DNA of 57,178 nucleotides. Origin: Streptomyces sp. NRRL WC-3618 (GTDB lineage: Bacteria > Actinomycetota > Actinomycetes > Streptomycetales > Streptomycetaceae). Below are positions 9,110 through 17,907 of this stretch, piece after piece; positions within the stretch are counted from its first letter, which is position 1; each line of letters opens with the position of its first letter. The DNA is taken from positions 1 to 57,178 of the forward strand of contig NZ_LGDW01000415.1 in the NCBI RefSeq assembly GCF_001280005.1, written 5' to 3'. A program made the translations under genes and the position numbers. Under the pieces are notes generated by a model. The model did not search any database. It was not told the origin of the DNA and worked only from the letters and a program-made list of their open reading frames with translations.

Positions 9110-10228
9110 TCAGTCGTCGCCGCCGGCCAGAACCACCTCGGCCACCACACAACTCACGTTGTCCGGGCCTCCGTTGGCGTTCGCCGCCTCAATGAGGGCG
9201 AGCGTGGTCGCGTCCGGGTCGGGGATCGTGGTGAGGAGGTGCCGGATGGTGCCCTCCGGTACGGCCCTGGTCAGGCCGTCGGAGCACAGGAGGTAGCGGT
9301 CGCCGGGCCGGGCGTCGTGCAGGCGCAGGTCGGGGGAGGCGGGGGCGCGTGTCAACGCCTTGACGAGCAGGTTGGTTTGGGGGTGGGCGGCGGCCTCCTC
9401 GGGGGTCAGCCGACCCTCGTCGATCATCGACTGGACCAGCGTGTGGTCGTGGGTGATCTGGAAGAGTTCACCGTCACGCAGAAGGTACGCGCGGCTGTCT
9501 CCGATGTGTACGAGGGCGAGGCGCGACCCGGTCCACACCATCGCGGTGAGGGTGGTGCCGACGTCGTCCGTCCGCTCGTCCCCTGTCGTGGGGTGCTCGG
9601 TCTCGGCGACGTCCCGGACCGCCTGGGCGGCGCCCTGGACCGCGTCCTCCAGGAGGTTCAGGACGCTGCCGGCGGTGAGCGGTTCGGCGTCCAGGAACTT
9701 CAGGGCCTCGACGGCGGCGGCGCCGGCCGGTGCGCCACCGGGTCCGAAGCCGTCGGCGACAGCCAGGACGCGCGCACCGGCGTACGCCGTGTCCTGGTTG
9801 GCCGCGCGGACCAGACCGATGTCGGTGCGGGCGGCGTAGCGGAGTTCGAGAAGATTGCTGCTTGCCATGGGACGGGTGTCCTTCCTCGGCGGTGTCGAGA
9901 GATGGTCGACGAGGAACGTGGCGAGATCCCGGCGGGCCGCGGTCTCCGCCTCGACCCGTGCCCAGAAGGCGCGGATCTCCTGGGCGGCGGCCGGCGGCTC
10001 CATGGCCCTGACCTGCCGGATACGGGCCAACGGCATCCCCAGCCGGCGCAGCCAGGCCACCAGCCGGGCCTGCTCCAACTGCTCGGGCGCGTAGTAGCGG
10101 TATCCGGTGTCGGGGTCGACGCGGGCAGGGCGGAGCAGGTCCAGTTCGTCGTAGAGCCGCAGCGCCTTCGGCGACAGCCGGCTCGCCTTGGCGAACGCCC
10201 CGATGGTCAGCGTCTCCGGCTTCGTCAT
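9110..10228 (-). CDS. MerR-type regulator fused to PP2C-family Ser/Thr phosphatase
   Basis: 372 aa. Residues 1-115 are a MerR DNA-binding domain and dimerisation helix (TIGAFAKASRLSPKALRLYD, then DPDTGYRYYAPEQLEQA). From about residue 125 a complete PP2C domain follows: NQDTAYAG, VADGFGPGG, HIGDSRAYLLRDG, LLCSDGL and GGPDNVSC, which keep the metal-binding aspartates, so the phosphatase is probably active. The start at 10228 is taken because the MerR fold begins there. Upstream lies a MerR-type promoter with a 19-bp spacer. The usual effector-binding C terminus of MerR proteins is replaced by the phosphatase, so DNA binding may be coupled to dephosphorylation. The signal is unknown. Confidence 0.87.
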   Translation of the reverse strand: MTKPETLTIGAFAKASRLSPKALRLYDELDLLRPARVDPDTGYRYYAPEQLEQARLVAWLRRLGMPLARIRQVRAMEPPAAAQEIRAFWARVEAETAARRDLATFLVDHLSTPPRKDTRPMASSNLLELRYAARTDIGLVRAANQDTAYAGARVLAVADGFGPGGAPAGAAAVEALKFLDAEPLTAGSVLNLLEDAVQGAAQAVRDVAETEHPTTGDERTDDVGTTLTAMVWTGSRLALVHIGDSRAYLLRDGELFQITHDHTLVQSMIDEGRLTPEEAAAHPQTNLLVKALTRAPASPDLRLHDARPGDRYLLCSDGLTRAVPEGTIRHLLTTIPDPDATTLALIEAANANGGPDNVSCVVAEVVLAGGDD

Positions 10229-10361
10229 GGAGCACCCCGTTTCCTGGTCCCGTGTCCTGGTTCCCGTGCATCGTCCCGTGCGTGGTCCCGTTGCATCGTG
10301 CATGGTTCCGTGCCCGGTTCTCTGAATCCCGGCTTCCCGCCGGTTCCTCGTCCCGTCACCG

Positions 10362-10392
10362 ATGCTGGGGCTTCACCAAAGGTGAAGGTCAA
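10362..10392 (-). promoter_or_regulatory. MerR-type promoter with 19-bp spacer and dyad operator
   Basis: On the minus strand, -35 TTGACC (10392-10387) and -10 CAGCAT (10367-10362) are separated by exactly 19 bp. The spacer holds a perfect dyad, CTTCACC-TTT-GGTGAAG (10387-10371). An overlong spacer filled by a dyad is the hallmark of promoters that MerR proteins activate by DNA distortion. It points toward the MerR-PP2C gene, so autoregulation is likely. Confidence 0.75.
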
Positions 10393-10477
10393 GCGCTTGT
10401 TAACCTTCACTCGGTGCCGCCATCAGTGGTGAACCAGCCGTACGCGCCTTACCGCACACCTCGCCGAGGGAGTCCCC

Positions 10478-11386
10478 GTGGTCCGCATCGCGATCGTCAC
10501 CTACGACCCCCGTCCGGAGCCCAGCAAGGACCGGGACTTCCCGCTCCTCGTACGGGAGTTGGTGGCGGCCGGGGCCGACGCGGTCGCCGTCCACTGGGAC
10601 GATCCCGACGTCGACTGGGCCTCCTTCGACCTCGCGGTGGTCCGGTCCACCTGGGACTACTCCTGGCGCGCGGAGGAGTTCGCGGGCTGGCTGGAGCGGT
10701 GCGAGAAGCTCACGCGGGTCGCGAATCCGGTCGGTGTCCTGCGCTGGAACATGGACAAGCGGTACCTCGGCGAGCTGGCCGCGGCCGGCGTCCCCACGGT
10801 CCCCACCAGCTATCTCGCGCCCGGCGAGGCGCCCGGTGACACCCCCGACCTGCCCGACGACCGCGAGTACGTCATCAAGCCCACCTCCGGCGCCGGCGCC
10901 CGCTACGCCGCCCGCTACACACCCGAGGACCGGGAGACGGCCGTACGGCATCTCGCGCGCATGCACGCCGAGGGGTTCACCGCGATGGTGCAGCCCTACG
11001 TGGGGAGCGTCGACGTCTTCGGGGAGCGTGCCCTGCAGTTCTTCGGCGGTCGTTTCCTGCACGCCAGCCGCAAGGGGGCCGTGCTGACTCCCAAGGCGGC
11101 GTACGACGACGACAAGGTCGCCCATCCCGACCTCGAGGTATGGACCCCGACCCCGGCCGAACTCGCCGTAGCCGAGCGGGCGTTGGCCGCCGTACCGGAC
11201 AACTCCGGGCTCCTGTACGCCCGTGTCGACCTCGTTCTCGGGGACGACGGTGAACCCCGGGTCATGGAACTGGAGTTGATCGAGCCGAACCTGTTCCTCG
11301 ATCTGCATCCGGACTCGGTACCGGTGGTCGTGCAGGCCATCCTGCGGGCCGCCGTCGGCCGCCGTCGGCCGCCGGTGACCGTGTGA
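10478..11386 (+). CDS. ATP-grasp family protein
   Basis: 302 aa with ATP-grasp features: the ATP-binding lysine segment EYVIKPTSGAGARY, the glycine-rich central region, and the metal-binding acidic cluster VMELELIEPNLFL near the C terminus. The N terminus (RIAIVTYDPRPEPSKDRDF) and length resemble the glutathione-synthetase-like/DcsG group, which ligates a carboxylate to an amine with ATP. The substrates are not known. The GTG start has GAGGGAG upstream. It is transcribed divergently from the MerR-PP2C gene and shares a 249-bp intergenic region with it, so it is a natural regulatory target. Confidence 0.85.
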   Translation: MVRIAIVTYDPRPEPSKDRDFPLLVRELVAAGADAVAVHWDDPDVDWASFDLAVVRSTWDYSWRAEEFAGWLERCEKLTRVANPVGVLRWNMDKRYLGELAAAGVPTVPTSYLAPGEAPGDTPDLPDDREYVIKPTSGAGARYAARYTPEDRETAVRHLARMHAEGFTAMVQPYVGSVDVFGERALQFFGGRFLHASRKGAVLTPKAAYDDDKVAHPDLEVWTPTPAELAVAERALAAVPDNSGLLYARVDLVLGDDGEPRVMELELIEPNLFLDLHPDSVPVVVQAILRAAVGRRRPPVTV

Positions 11387-11415
11387 CCCCGTGCCCGTCA
11401 TGACTGCCCGGCCCG

Positions 11416-12054
11416 TCAGTCCCTGACCACCACCCGCTGCAACAGCCCCCAGGTGAACTCCGCCGCGCACTCCCGCCGTACCCCTGACCCGTCCGGCGCC
11501 GTGAACGCCAGGCCCCAGCGAGTGGGGGCCGTGCCCTCCAGAGGGCGCGCGGGGGCGAACGCGCGGGCGACCTCGTCGACCGTGCAGGACCAGGGGCGCA
11601 GATCGTCCGACGTGCGGAGTGCGGGGGAGGGGGCGCCCGGAGCCCGTACCAGCCATTCGTTCCAGGCCACGCCGTTCGGGGCCACGAGCAACTCGAAGCG
11701 CAGGTCGGGCCAGAGGGGGACCGGCCAGAGCCACGCCTCGCACTCCAGGTCGCCGATGGTGCGGGGCGTCACCGACTCGGGGGTGCCGAGGACCGAGCGG
11801 TACCGGGAGGCGGCGGCGCGGGCGCGCGGGGAGCGGAGCATCGCCTGCCAGCGTTTGTTGGCCTCGCGCATGTCCGCGATCGACACGCCCAGCTCATGGC
11901 GGGCGTCCTCCACCAGATCAGGGTTGTGGTCGGCCATGCGGCGCAGCAGCACCAGCTGGAAGTCGGTCACCGTGAACATACGGACCATCGTCGCGTACCG
12001 GCCGGAAGACGAGGGTGGTCGGACGAGGGCGGTCACGGACGGCAACGAAGCCAT
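11416..12054 (-). CDS. Conserved hypothetical protein
   Basis: Up to 212 aa. The region MFTVTDFQLVLLRRMADHNP is alpha-helical. The remainder contains a Trp-rich stretch (ECEAWLWPVPLWPDLRFELL) and a C-terminal conserved-looking part (AEFTWGLLQRVVVRD). The start is uncertain: in-frame ATGs at 12054, 11988 and 11979 all lack a convincing ribosome binding site, and the protein-like sequence begins near 11988. It converges on the ATP-grasp gene, 29 bp between the two stop codons, and is divergent from the IclR regulator. I recognise no domain. Confidence 0.72.
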   Translation of the reverse strand: MASLPSVTALVRPPSSSGRYATMVRMFTVTDFQLVLLRRMADHNPDLVEDARHELGVSIADMREANKRWQAMLRSPRARAAASRYRSVLGTPESVTPRTIGDLECEAWLWPVPLWPDLRFELLVAPNGVAWNEWLVRAPGAPSPALRTSDDLRPWSCTVDEVARAFAPARPLEGTAPTRWGLAFTAPDGSGVRRECAAEFTWGLLQRVVVRD

Positions 12055-12127
12055 TGCACGCCCATTGCCCGGCGCGGTCCCTTGTAGCTAGCCTGTCATC
12101 TGTTCGTCATGCCGATCGTCTGTTGAA

Positions 12128-12158
12128 ATCTCGAACGCCGTCGAAAAGGCGTCGAGAT
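12128..12158. promoter_or_regulatory. Interrupted palindrome upstream of iclR-type gene (candidate operator)
   Basis: Arms ATCTCGAACGCC and GGCGTCGAGAT pair with a single bulged A across an eight-base loop, 35 bp before the IclR start codon. The position fits an autoregulatory operator of the IclR protein; an RNA hairpin in the leader is the alternative. Confidence 0.5.
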
Positions 12159-12192
12159 CGTAGACACCCTGAACACAAGAGAGGGGGCCGTC

Positions 12193-12966
12193 ATGGGACG
12201 CCTCGTACCTGCCGTGACCCGGGCTCTCGACATTCTTGAGCTTTTTCTGGACGGGGACGGCACGCTCTCCGCCCCGGACATAGTGCGCCGACTCCAGCTG
12301 CCACGCACCACCGTGCACGAACTGGTGACGACGCTCGCCGCCCGTTCGTACATTGTGCAGGTCCCCGGCCAGCCGGGCCGCTACCGCCTGGGCGTGCGCC
12401 CCTACCAGCTCGGCAGCCGCTACGCCGAACAGCTGGACCTGGCCGCGGAGGGCCTCCAGGTGGCCCGTTCCGTCGCCGAGACGTGCGGCGAGACGGTGCA
12501 CGTCGCGATCCTCGAGGGCACGGACGTCATCTACATCGCGAAGATGGACTCCTCGCACGCGGTACGGATGGTGTCGGCGGCCGGCCGCCGCCTGCCCGCC
12601 CACTGCACCTCCGTGGGCAAGATGCTGCTGGCCTCGCTGCCCGACCACGAGCTTGCCGCACGGATCCCCGACAACGTCCCGCTGCCCGCGATGACGCCGA
12701 ACAGCATCACCGACCCGGCGGCCCTGCGCGAGGCCCTCGCGGAGATCCGCCGCCGGGGCGTCGCCGTGGAGAACCGCGAGTCGAACCCGGACGTCAGCTG
12801 TGTGGCGGCGCCGGTGCACGACCGCACGGGCCGGGTGGTCGCCGCGCTGTCGATCTCCGTCCCGATGATCCGCTGGAGCGACGACCACCGTTCGGAGCTG
12901 GAACAGCTCGCCGCCAAGGGCGCCGCCGAACTCTCCGAGCGCCTCGGTTACCGGAGTGTGGCATGA
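12193..12966 (+). CDS. IclR-family transcriptional regulator
   Basis: 257 aa. An N-terminal winged helix (ALDILELFLDGDGTLSAPDI, LPRTTVHELVTTLAARSYI) is followed by the IclR effector domain with its usual segments (HCTSVGKMLLASLP, NRESNPDVSCVAAPV, RVVAALSISVP). GAGAGGGGG precedes the ATG. The stop overlaps the start of the SMP-30 gene in ATGA, so the two are cotranslated and the regulator probably controls sugar-lactone metabolism through that enzyme. An imperfect palindrome at 12128-12158 may be its own operator. Confidence 0.92.
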   Translation: MGRLVPAVTRALDILELFLDGDGTLSAPDIVRRLQLPRTTVHELVTTLAARSYIVQVPGQPGRYRLGVRPYQLGSRYAEQLDLAAEGLQVARSVAETCGETVHVAILEGTDVIYIAKMDSSHAVRMVSAAGRRLPAHCTSVGKMLLASLPDHELAARIPDNVPLPAMTPNSITDPAALREALAEIRRRGVAVENRESNPDVSCVAAPVHDRTGRVVAALSISVPMIRWSDDHRSELEQLAAKGAAELSERLGYRSVA

Positions 12967-13841
12967 CCACGTACGAACCCGGCCTCGACGTCGCGGTCCA
13001 GGCGCAGGCGACCCTCGGTGAGGGCCCGACCTGGGACGCGGCGGCGTCGCGTCTGATCTGGATCGACATCCTCGGCTCCCGGGTCCACACCTACGACCCG
13101 TCGACCGGCCGTCGCACGGTCATGGCGACGGAGCAGCACGTGGGCGCCGCCAAGCCGCGCGCGGGCGGCGGCCTGGTCCTGAACCTGCGCGACGGCGTGG
13201 CCCTGTACGACGGCGAGGGCGCCGACCCCGCCACCGGCTTCCGCTGGCTGCACCACGAGCCGACGCCCGGCCGCCGGGCGAACGACGCGGCGGTGGCCCC
13301 CGACGGCTCGCTGTGGGCCGGCACGATGCGCTACGACGAGGCGCCGGGCGGCGGCACGCTGTCCCGGCTGACGGGCGTCGGCGAGGCCACGACCGTCCTG
13401 GACGACGTGGCGGTGAGCAACGGCACGGGCTGGAGCCCGGACGGCCGCCTGATGTACTACATCGACTCCCCGACCCGCCGTGTCGACGTCTTCGACGTGT
13501 CGGACGACGGGCGGAATGTCAGCAACCGCCGTCAACTGGCGCTGATCGAGGAGGGCGCGGGCTTCCCCGACGGCCTGACGGTCGACGCGGACGGCTGCGT
13601 CTGGGTCGCCCTGTGGGGCGGCGCGGCGGTGCGCCGCTACACCCCCGTCGGCACCCTGGACCGCACGATCACCCTGCCCACGCCCCTCGCCACGGCCTGC
13701 GCCTTCGGCGGCCCGGACCTTACGGACCTGTACATCACCACGGCCCGCGTCGGCCTGTCCGACCCCCACCCGATGTCGGGCTCGCTCCTGGTCGTACCGG
13801 GTGCGGGCAAGGGCGTCGCCCAGCCGGCGTTCGCGGGCTGA
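12963..13841 (+). CDS. SMP-30/gluconolactonase family protein
   Basis: 292 aa six-bladed propeller of the SMP-30/gluconolactonase/LRE family. The first metal ligand lies in LGEGPTWD, further ligands in VSNGTGWSPDG and FPDGLTVDADG, plus the typical RRANDAAVAPDGSLWAGTM. The family hydrolyses sugar lactones using a divalent metal in the cytosol. The start is fixed by the ATGA overlap with the iclR-type gene. It may act on the lactone of an aldose such as L-arabinose or D-galactose, given the neighbouring arabinofuranosidase and transporter genes, but the substrate cannot be read from sequence. Confidence 0.9.
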   Translation: MTTYEPGLDVAVQAQATLGEGPTWDAAASRLIWIDILGSRVHTYDPSTGRRTVMATEQHVGAAKPRAGGGLVLNLRDGVALYDGEGADPATGFRWLHHEPTPGRRANDAAVAPDGSLWAGTMRYDEAPGGGTLSRLTGVGEATTVLDDVAVSNGTGWSPDGRLMYYIDSPTRRVDVFDVSDDGRNVSNRRQLALIEEGAGFPDGLTVDADGCVWVALWGGAAVRRYTPVGTLDRTITLPTPLATACAFGGPDLTDLYITTARVGLSDPHPMSGSLLVVPGAGKGVAQPAFAG

Positions 13842-13882
13842 CCGGACGAGGATCGTACGACGACGGCTGCCCGAGGTCAGGG

Positions 13883-13929
13883 CAACGGCCGGGCGGGCAA
13901 CGGGAGTTCCGTCGCCTGCCCGGCCGTTG
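13883..13929. terminator. Bidirectional hairpin terminator
   Basis: Two 21-base arms (13883-13903 and 13909-13929) pair with two mismatches around a GAGTT loop, between the convergent SMP-30 and FAD-monooxygenase genes. Confidence 0.8.
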
Positions 13930-13969
13930 TCTGACCCGGCCGGTCGTCAGCCGGCCGCCCGTAGCACCC

Positions 13970-15367
13970 TCACTGCGCCGCCTGCCACTCCTCCGGCCGC
14001 AGCGGAGGCCCGCTCAGCGGTCGTTTCAGCGGGCCGATCGCCGTCGCCAGCAGCACAGTTGGCGTCAGCAGCGCCTCCGCGCCGCGTTCCAGCGACGTCA
14101 CGTCCGTCACCCGGCGCGCGATCCGGCCGTTGCCCGTGGCCGTGCGCATCAGGCGGCTCACATAGGCCGCGAGCAGACGGTCCCGCAGGGTGGGGCCCTT
14201 GTCGGTGGCGCCGGGGTAGAAGACGTCCTGACTCGTCGCCAGGTCCCAGGCCGCCGCGACCGGCCGGGCCACCGCCTTCTGGATACGGTGCGACAGACCG
14301 GGCGTGCCCCAGCTCTGACGCTGGATCACATCCCGTAGAGCCAGGGCGCTTTGGGCCGCAACCGACATTCCGTGGCCGTATATCGGGTTGTACGCGGCCA
14401 GCGCGTCGCCGATCACCGCGAAGTTCTCCGGCCAGGCGGGCATCCGCTCGTAGTAGTACCGGCGGTTCGACGTCGCACGGGTGATGGAGATGTCCGTCAG
14501 GGGTTCCGCTCCCGCGAGCAGGTCGGCGATCACCGGGTGGCGCAGCTCCTCGCGGGCGAAGCGGGTGAACTCCGCGCCGTTCGTGGGGGGTTCGCTGCCC
14601 CGGGTGCCCGACAGGGAGACCAGCCAGCAGCCGTCCTCGATGGGCGCGAGGACCCCCGCCCGGCCGGGGCCGTCCGCCTTCGGGTCCGCCTGGACGGTGA
14701 CCATCGGGTAGCCGTGCCACGCGGGTTCGGGGGCGCGGTAGATCCGGCTGGCGTACGCGAGCCCGGAGTCGACGACGCGCTGGGGCGGTTCGGGCAGGCC
14801 GAGTTCGCGCAGCCAGTGCGGGGCACGCGAGCCGCGGCCGGTGGCGTCCACGACCAGGTCCGCGTGGAGTGTGCGGCGGCTGCCGTCGGTGCCGCGCAAC
14901 CGCACCCCGGTGACGGCCGCGTCGGTGCCCTCCAGGCCCAACACCTCGGCGCGCTCGACGAGTTCGATGCGGTCGTCGTCCAGGACGCGCGCGCGGACGG
15001 TGGCGTCCAGCAGGTCCCTGCCGCACAGGAACACATGGTGCGACTCGGGCCACCGTCTGAACCAGCCCTGCGGCGCCAGCGCGACCATGTCCGTCGTGAC
15101 CGCCAGCCGGTGTGCCCCGGCGTCGAGCAGCGACTCGCCGACGCCCGGGACGAGTTCCTCGACGGCGCGGGCTCCGCCGGACCACAGCACATGGACGTGC
15201 CGGGCCTGCGGAAGGTTCCTGCGCGGCTCGGGGCCGTCGGGCAGGACGTCACGCTCGACGACGGTCACGCGGTCGGCGAATCCGACCAGCGCGCGGGCCG
15301 CGAGCAGCCCGGCGAGCGAACCGCCGAGGACCACGGCGGATCTGACGGGAGACGGCTGATCACTCAT
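13970..15367 (-). CDS. FAD-dependent monooxygenase/oxidoreductase
   Basis: 465 aa. The N-terminal FAD-binding Rossmann motif is AVVLGGSLAGLLAARAL; the second dinucleotide motif region is VVDATGRGSRAP, and the FAD ribityl/pyrophosphate motif is VIGDALAAYNPIYGHGMS. This is the group A flavoprotein hydroxylase fold (PHBH-like). The substrate is unknown. ATGAGTGA joins its start to the stop of the upstream seven-helix membrane protein gene, so it is the last cistron of a four-gene coupled operon with a regulator and a metallopeptidase. Confidence 0.9.
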   Translation of the reverse strand: MSDQPSPVRSAVVLGGSLAGLLAARALVGFADRVTVVERDVLPDGPEPRRNLPQARHVHVLWSGGARAVEELVPGVGESLLDAGAHRLAVTTDMVALAPQGWFRRWPESHHVFLCGRDLLDATVRARVLDDDRIELVERAEVLGLEGTDAAVTGVRLRGTDGSRRTLHADLVVDATGRGSRAPHWLRELGLPEPPQRVVDSGLAYASRIYRAPEPAWHGYPMVTVQADPKADGPGRAGVLAPIEDGCWLVSLSGTRGSEPPTNGAEFTRFAREELRHPVIADLLAGAEPLTDISITRATSNRRYYYERMPAWPENFAVIGDALAAYNPIYGHGMSVAAQSALALRDVIQRQSWGTPGLSHRIQKAVARPVAAAWDLATSQDVFYPGATDKGPTLRDRLLAAYVSRLMRTATGNGRIARRVTDVTSLERGAEALLTPTVLLATAIGPLKRPLSGPPLRPEEWQAAQ

Positions 15368-16661
15368 ATACGTGCAGGCTGCTCTCTACTGTGGCGGACG
15401 CGAGGGCGCGCACCGCCTCGATCTCATCGGGACGGCTCAGGACCTGCGACACGGCTTCGATGCCCTGGAGCAGGTCCGCGAGCAAGTCCGTGGTGGGGTC
15501 CGTCACTCGGGTCGTGACTCCGGTGCTGACTGGGGTGGTGAACCGGGCGGTGACCTGGGCGGGGACGTGGGGAGAGGGACGGCGGGACAGCGCGCCCGCC
15601 TCGATCGCGTCCCGGATCGTCACGGCCGACGCCAGCGCCCGCGCCGGGGCGCGGCCGTACCCGAGGGCCACAGCGGTCTCGTACGCCCTGCGGCGCAGTT
15701 CCTCGTCGAAGTGGCGGGCGAGTTGGAGCAGGGCGTCGCGGATGAACGTCTCGCGGCGGGTCAGCCGCAGCTCCGGGGTGGCCCGCAGAGAGAAGGGGAC
15801 GCCCCTGCCGGTGGCGGTGCGCAGCAGGCCGTACAGCGGAGCGAGGCGCAGATGGGCGCGGCGGACCCGCCAGCGGTCGCGCAGAAACTGGCCGGCGTGC
15901 GGCAGCACGAACCCCGTGGCGATCAGGACGGCGGCCACGCCGCCGACGGCCGGGGCGAGTTGGGTGGAGAGCGGGTCCAGGTCGCCGCCCGCCCAGCGGA
16001 CGACGACGGCCGTGCCCTTCACCGCGTCGAACACCAGGTTGACGGCGTAGCCGACGGCCAGCGACCTCAGGCCCCGGCGCAGCCACACGTCGAGTCCGGC
16101 GGTGGGGATCCAGTTCCGGATCAGCCGGTACGTCAGGACACAGGACGTGGTGTGCGCGAGCAGGTAGAGGGCGATCAGCTCGCGCATGAAGGGCGTACGG
16201 GCGTAGTACGTGTCCAGGTCCTGCCGGCGCTCCACGGGTACGTCCGCGAGCGCGAACAGCGCCCACAGCGCGACGATCACCCCCGCGTGAGCGACGACGA
16301 CCCACCGCGTCGCGCGCCGTGTCCCGGCCGGCCGGGCCGCGTGACCGGTCAGACCGTCGCGCCACGCGATCACCAGCAGCAGACCCGCTCCGCAGAACGC
16401 GACGATGAAGCTGTACACGAGGGGCGCCGCGATGTTGGGCACGCCGGTGACCCGGTTGGTCCAGGCGACGGACGGCGGGGCCGCGAAGGCGAAGATGCCG
16501 CAGGCGAGCAGCAGCAGCCCGCCGACCGCGCGCAGCAGCGGGTCCCGCCACAACCTGACGATGCTGGGCAGCTTGAACACCAGGGCGGTGGCCAGGGCCA
16601 CGATCGGTGTCCCGAAGACGAGGACGGAGTACGGCTCGTCGGGGAAGCCGGAACGGTTCAT
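15360..16661 (-). CDS. Seven-helix membrane protein, MAB_1171c-like
   Basis: 433 aa from the ATG at 16661, chosen because it overlaps the metallopeptidase stop as ATGA. Residues 1-270 hold about seven hydrophobic helices (for example YSVLVFGTPIVALATALVF and LLRAVGGLLLLACGIFAFAA). The C-terminal 160 residues are soluble, with an Arg-rich first part and an RRETFIRDALLQLARHFDEE segment. The pattern matches the actinobacterial 'MAB_1171c family putative transporter' group as I remember it; no transport activity is established by this sequence. It is the third cistron of the coupled operon and may be the membrane sensor or effector of the module. Confidence 0.8.
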   Translation of the reverse strand: MNRSGFPDEPYSVLVFGTPIVALATALVFKLPSIVRLWRDPLLRAVGGLLLLACGIFAFAAPPSVAWTNRVTGVPNIAAPLVYSFIVAFCGAGLLLVIAWRDGLTGHAARPAGTRRATRWVVVAHAGVIVALWALFALADVPVERRQDLDTYYARTPFMRELIALYLLAHTTSCVLTYRLIRNWIPTAGLDVWLRRGLRSLAVGYAVNLVFDAVKGTAVVVRWAGGDLDPLSTQLAPAVGGVAAVLIATGFVLPHAGQFLRDRWRVRRAHLRLAPLYGLLRTATGRGVPFSLRATPELRLTRRETFIRDALLQLARHFDEELRRRAYETAVALGYGRAPARALASAVTIRDAIEAGALSRRPSPHVPAQVTARFTTPVSTGVTTRVTDPTTDLLADLLQGIEAVSQVLSRPDEIEAVRALASATVESSLHVYE

Positions 16662-17266
16662 CGCCGCGCGGTTCCGCTTCCTTTGGCGCGATAGCCCAGG
16701 GAGGCCTGCACACCGCTGCTGCCCGTGCTCGCCGCGCGCCCCTCCACCCACGGCCGGAAGACGGTGGCGAGGCGGTGGCCGAACTCCTCGGCGTCGGCCT
16801 CGTCGGCCTCACGGGAACCGTTGCGGGCGGCGACGGTCAGCGCGCCGCCCTGCCAGGACTGCCCGTCGGCCAGGACCCGGGCGGCGGTCGCACCCACACT
16901 GTGGTGGTGGCAGTGTCCGGCGTGCAGATGCCACAACTCGTGTCCCAGGATGACGAGTTGCTGCACAGCCTCGGCTCGCTCCTCGACGATGACGAGGTCG
17001 AAGTCATGGAACTCCACCCACAGACCGGTGACTTCGATCTCGTCGGGGAAGCGCTCGAACCGCAGCTCGACGCGTCGCCCGCGCCGGGCGCTCATCTCCT
17101 CGCACAGCGCCCGGCACAACTCCCGTACCCCCGAAGGGCCGTTGTCCTGCTCCCGCAGTGCCGCGTCGAGGGCGCCGGTCAGGTCGCGCATCGCGCCCCG
17201 GGTCCGCAGCCGGTGCGCGACACGGGCGGGCAGCAGAGCGGCCAGCACCGCTCGAGACGCCGTCAT
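16658..17266 (-). CDS. ImmA/IrrE-type metallopeptidase
   Basis: 202 aa. The zinc-binding motif HELWH lies in LVILGHELWHLHAGHC, preceded by the strand-rich region VELRFERFPDEIEVTGLWVE. ImmA/IrrE proteases cleave repressors of the XRE type in other systems, and here the gene directly follows and is ATGA-coupled to an XRE regulator gene, so that regulator is the obvious candidate substrate. Such genes are often annotated as a toxin component in Streptomyces; there is no direct evidence for toxicity. It is the second cistron of the operon. Confidence 0.85.
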   Translation of the reverse strand: MTASRAVLAALLPARVAHRLRTRGAMRDLTGALDAALREQDNGPSGVRELCRALCEEMSARRGRRVELRFERFPDEIEVTGLWVEFHDFDLVIVEERAEAVQQLVILGHELWHLHAGHCHHHSVGATAARVLADGQSWQGGALTVAARNGSREADEADAEEFGHRLATVFRPWVEGRAASTGSSGVQASLGYRAKGSGTARR

Positions 17267-17865
17267 CGCTCGGCCTCCTCGCCCACGCTCAGCAGCCCTT
17301 CGAGCATCACCGCGAGGGCCTCCTGCCCCCGCGGGGTGAGCCGCCGGCCGCGCAGGGCCAGCGTGACGACACCGTGCCGGGTCGCGAACCGGACCAGCGG
17401 GCCCTCCTCGGCGACGCCCAACTCCTCCAGCAGGCGCCGGAGTTCACGGTTCAGAACGATGGGGGCGGGGTCGGTGAAGAACCCGGTGCCCTGCTCGACA
17501 CCGAAGTACGCGGCGAGCGCGGTGAGATCGGGAACGTTCGGCATCTTCTTGCCGAGGAGCAGCTGACGGGCCCACTCGGGGCTGATCGACAGGGCGCCCG
17601 CGACCTCCTTGCAGACGTCGGCGCGCTTCCTGCCGTTCGCCGCGAGCCGCGTCTCGTGGAGGGTGCGCACCCGGCGCCGGATCCGGCCCTCGATGTCGTC
17701 GGCGGGCGGCCGCGCGCCCTCGGTCAGCAGCGCCTGGATCTCGCCCTCGGTGAGAGAGGTACGGGCCGACAGGGCGCGTACGTCGAGGATCTCGGCGCGG
17801 TCGAGACGCGCCTCGGCGATGCGTTCCTCGAGGCGGGCGAGGGTTTCTGAGAGAGGCTCACTCAC
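17263..17865 (-). CDS. XRE-like helix-turn-helix transcriptional regulator
   Basis: 200 aa. N-terminal part is a helical region with a possible second helix-turn-helix (LTEGEIQALLTEGARP). A clear XRE-type HTH follows: RKRADVCKEVAGALSISPEW, then ARQLLLGKKMPNVPDLTALA and AAYFGV. The C terminus has a winged-helix-like segment. It starts with GTG at 17865. No Shine-Dalgarno is visible, but a -10-like TAGGGT lies six bases upstream on the minus strand (17877-17872), which fits a leaderless mRNA. It is the first gene of the four-gene coupled operon, with twin near-palindromes in its promoter region. Confidence 0.85.
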   Translation of the reverse strand: MSEPLSETLARLEERIAEARLDRAEILDVRALSARTSLTEGEIQALLTEGARPPADDIEGRIRRRVRTLHETRLAANGRKRADVCKEVAGALSISPEWARQLLLGKKMPNVPDLTALAAYFGVEQGTGFFTDPAPIVLNRELRRLLEELGVAEEGPLVRFATRHGVVTLALRGRRLTPRGQEALAVMLEGLLSVGEEAER

Positions 17866-17907
17866 GGACCGACCCTATGTGTCCGGACCGCCGCGCACCA
17901 GCAGAAT

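Noticed and set aside
10240..10330. Repeated GGTCCCGTG/GGTTCCGTG strings
   Set aside because: Copies are very irregular in spacing and sequence; noted as low-complexity leader rather than a defined repeat.
16658..17865. Classical toxin-antitoxin pair
   Set aside because: The protease and XRE genes are part of a four-gene operon in the order regulator, protease, membrane protein, oxidase; nothing shows toxicity, so I describe it as a regulatory module.
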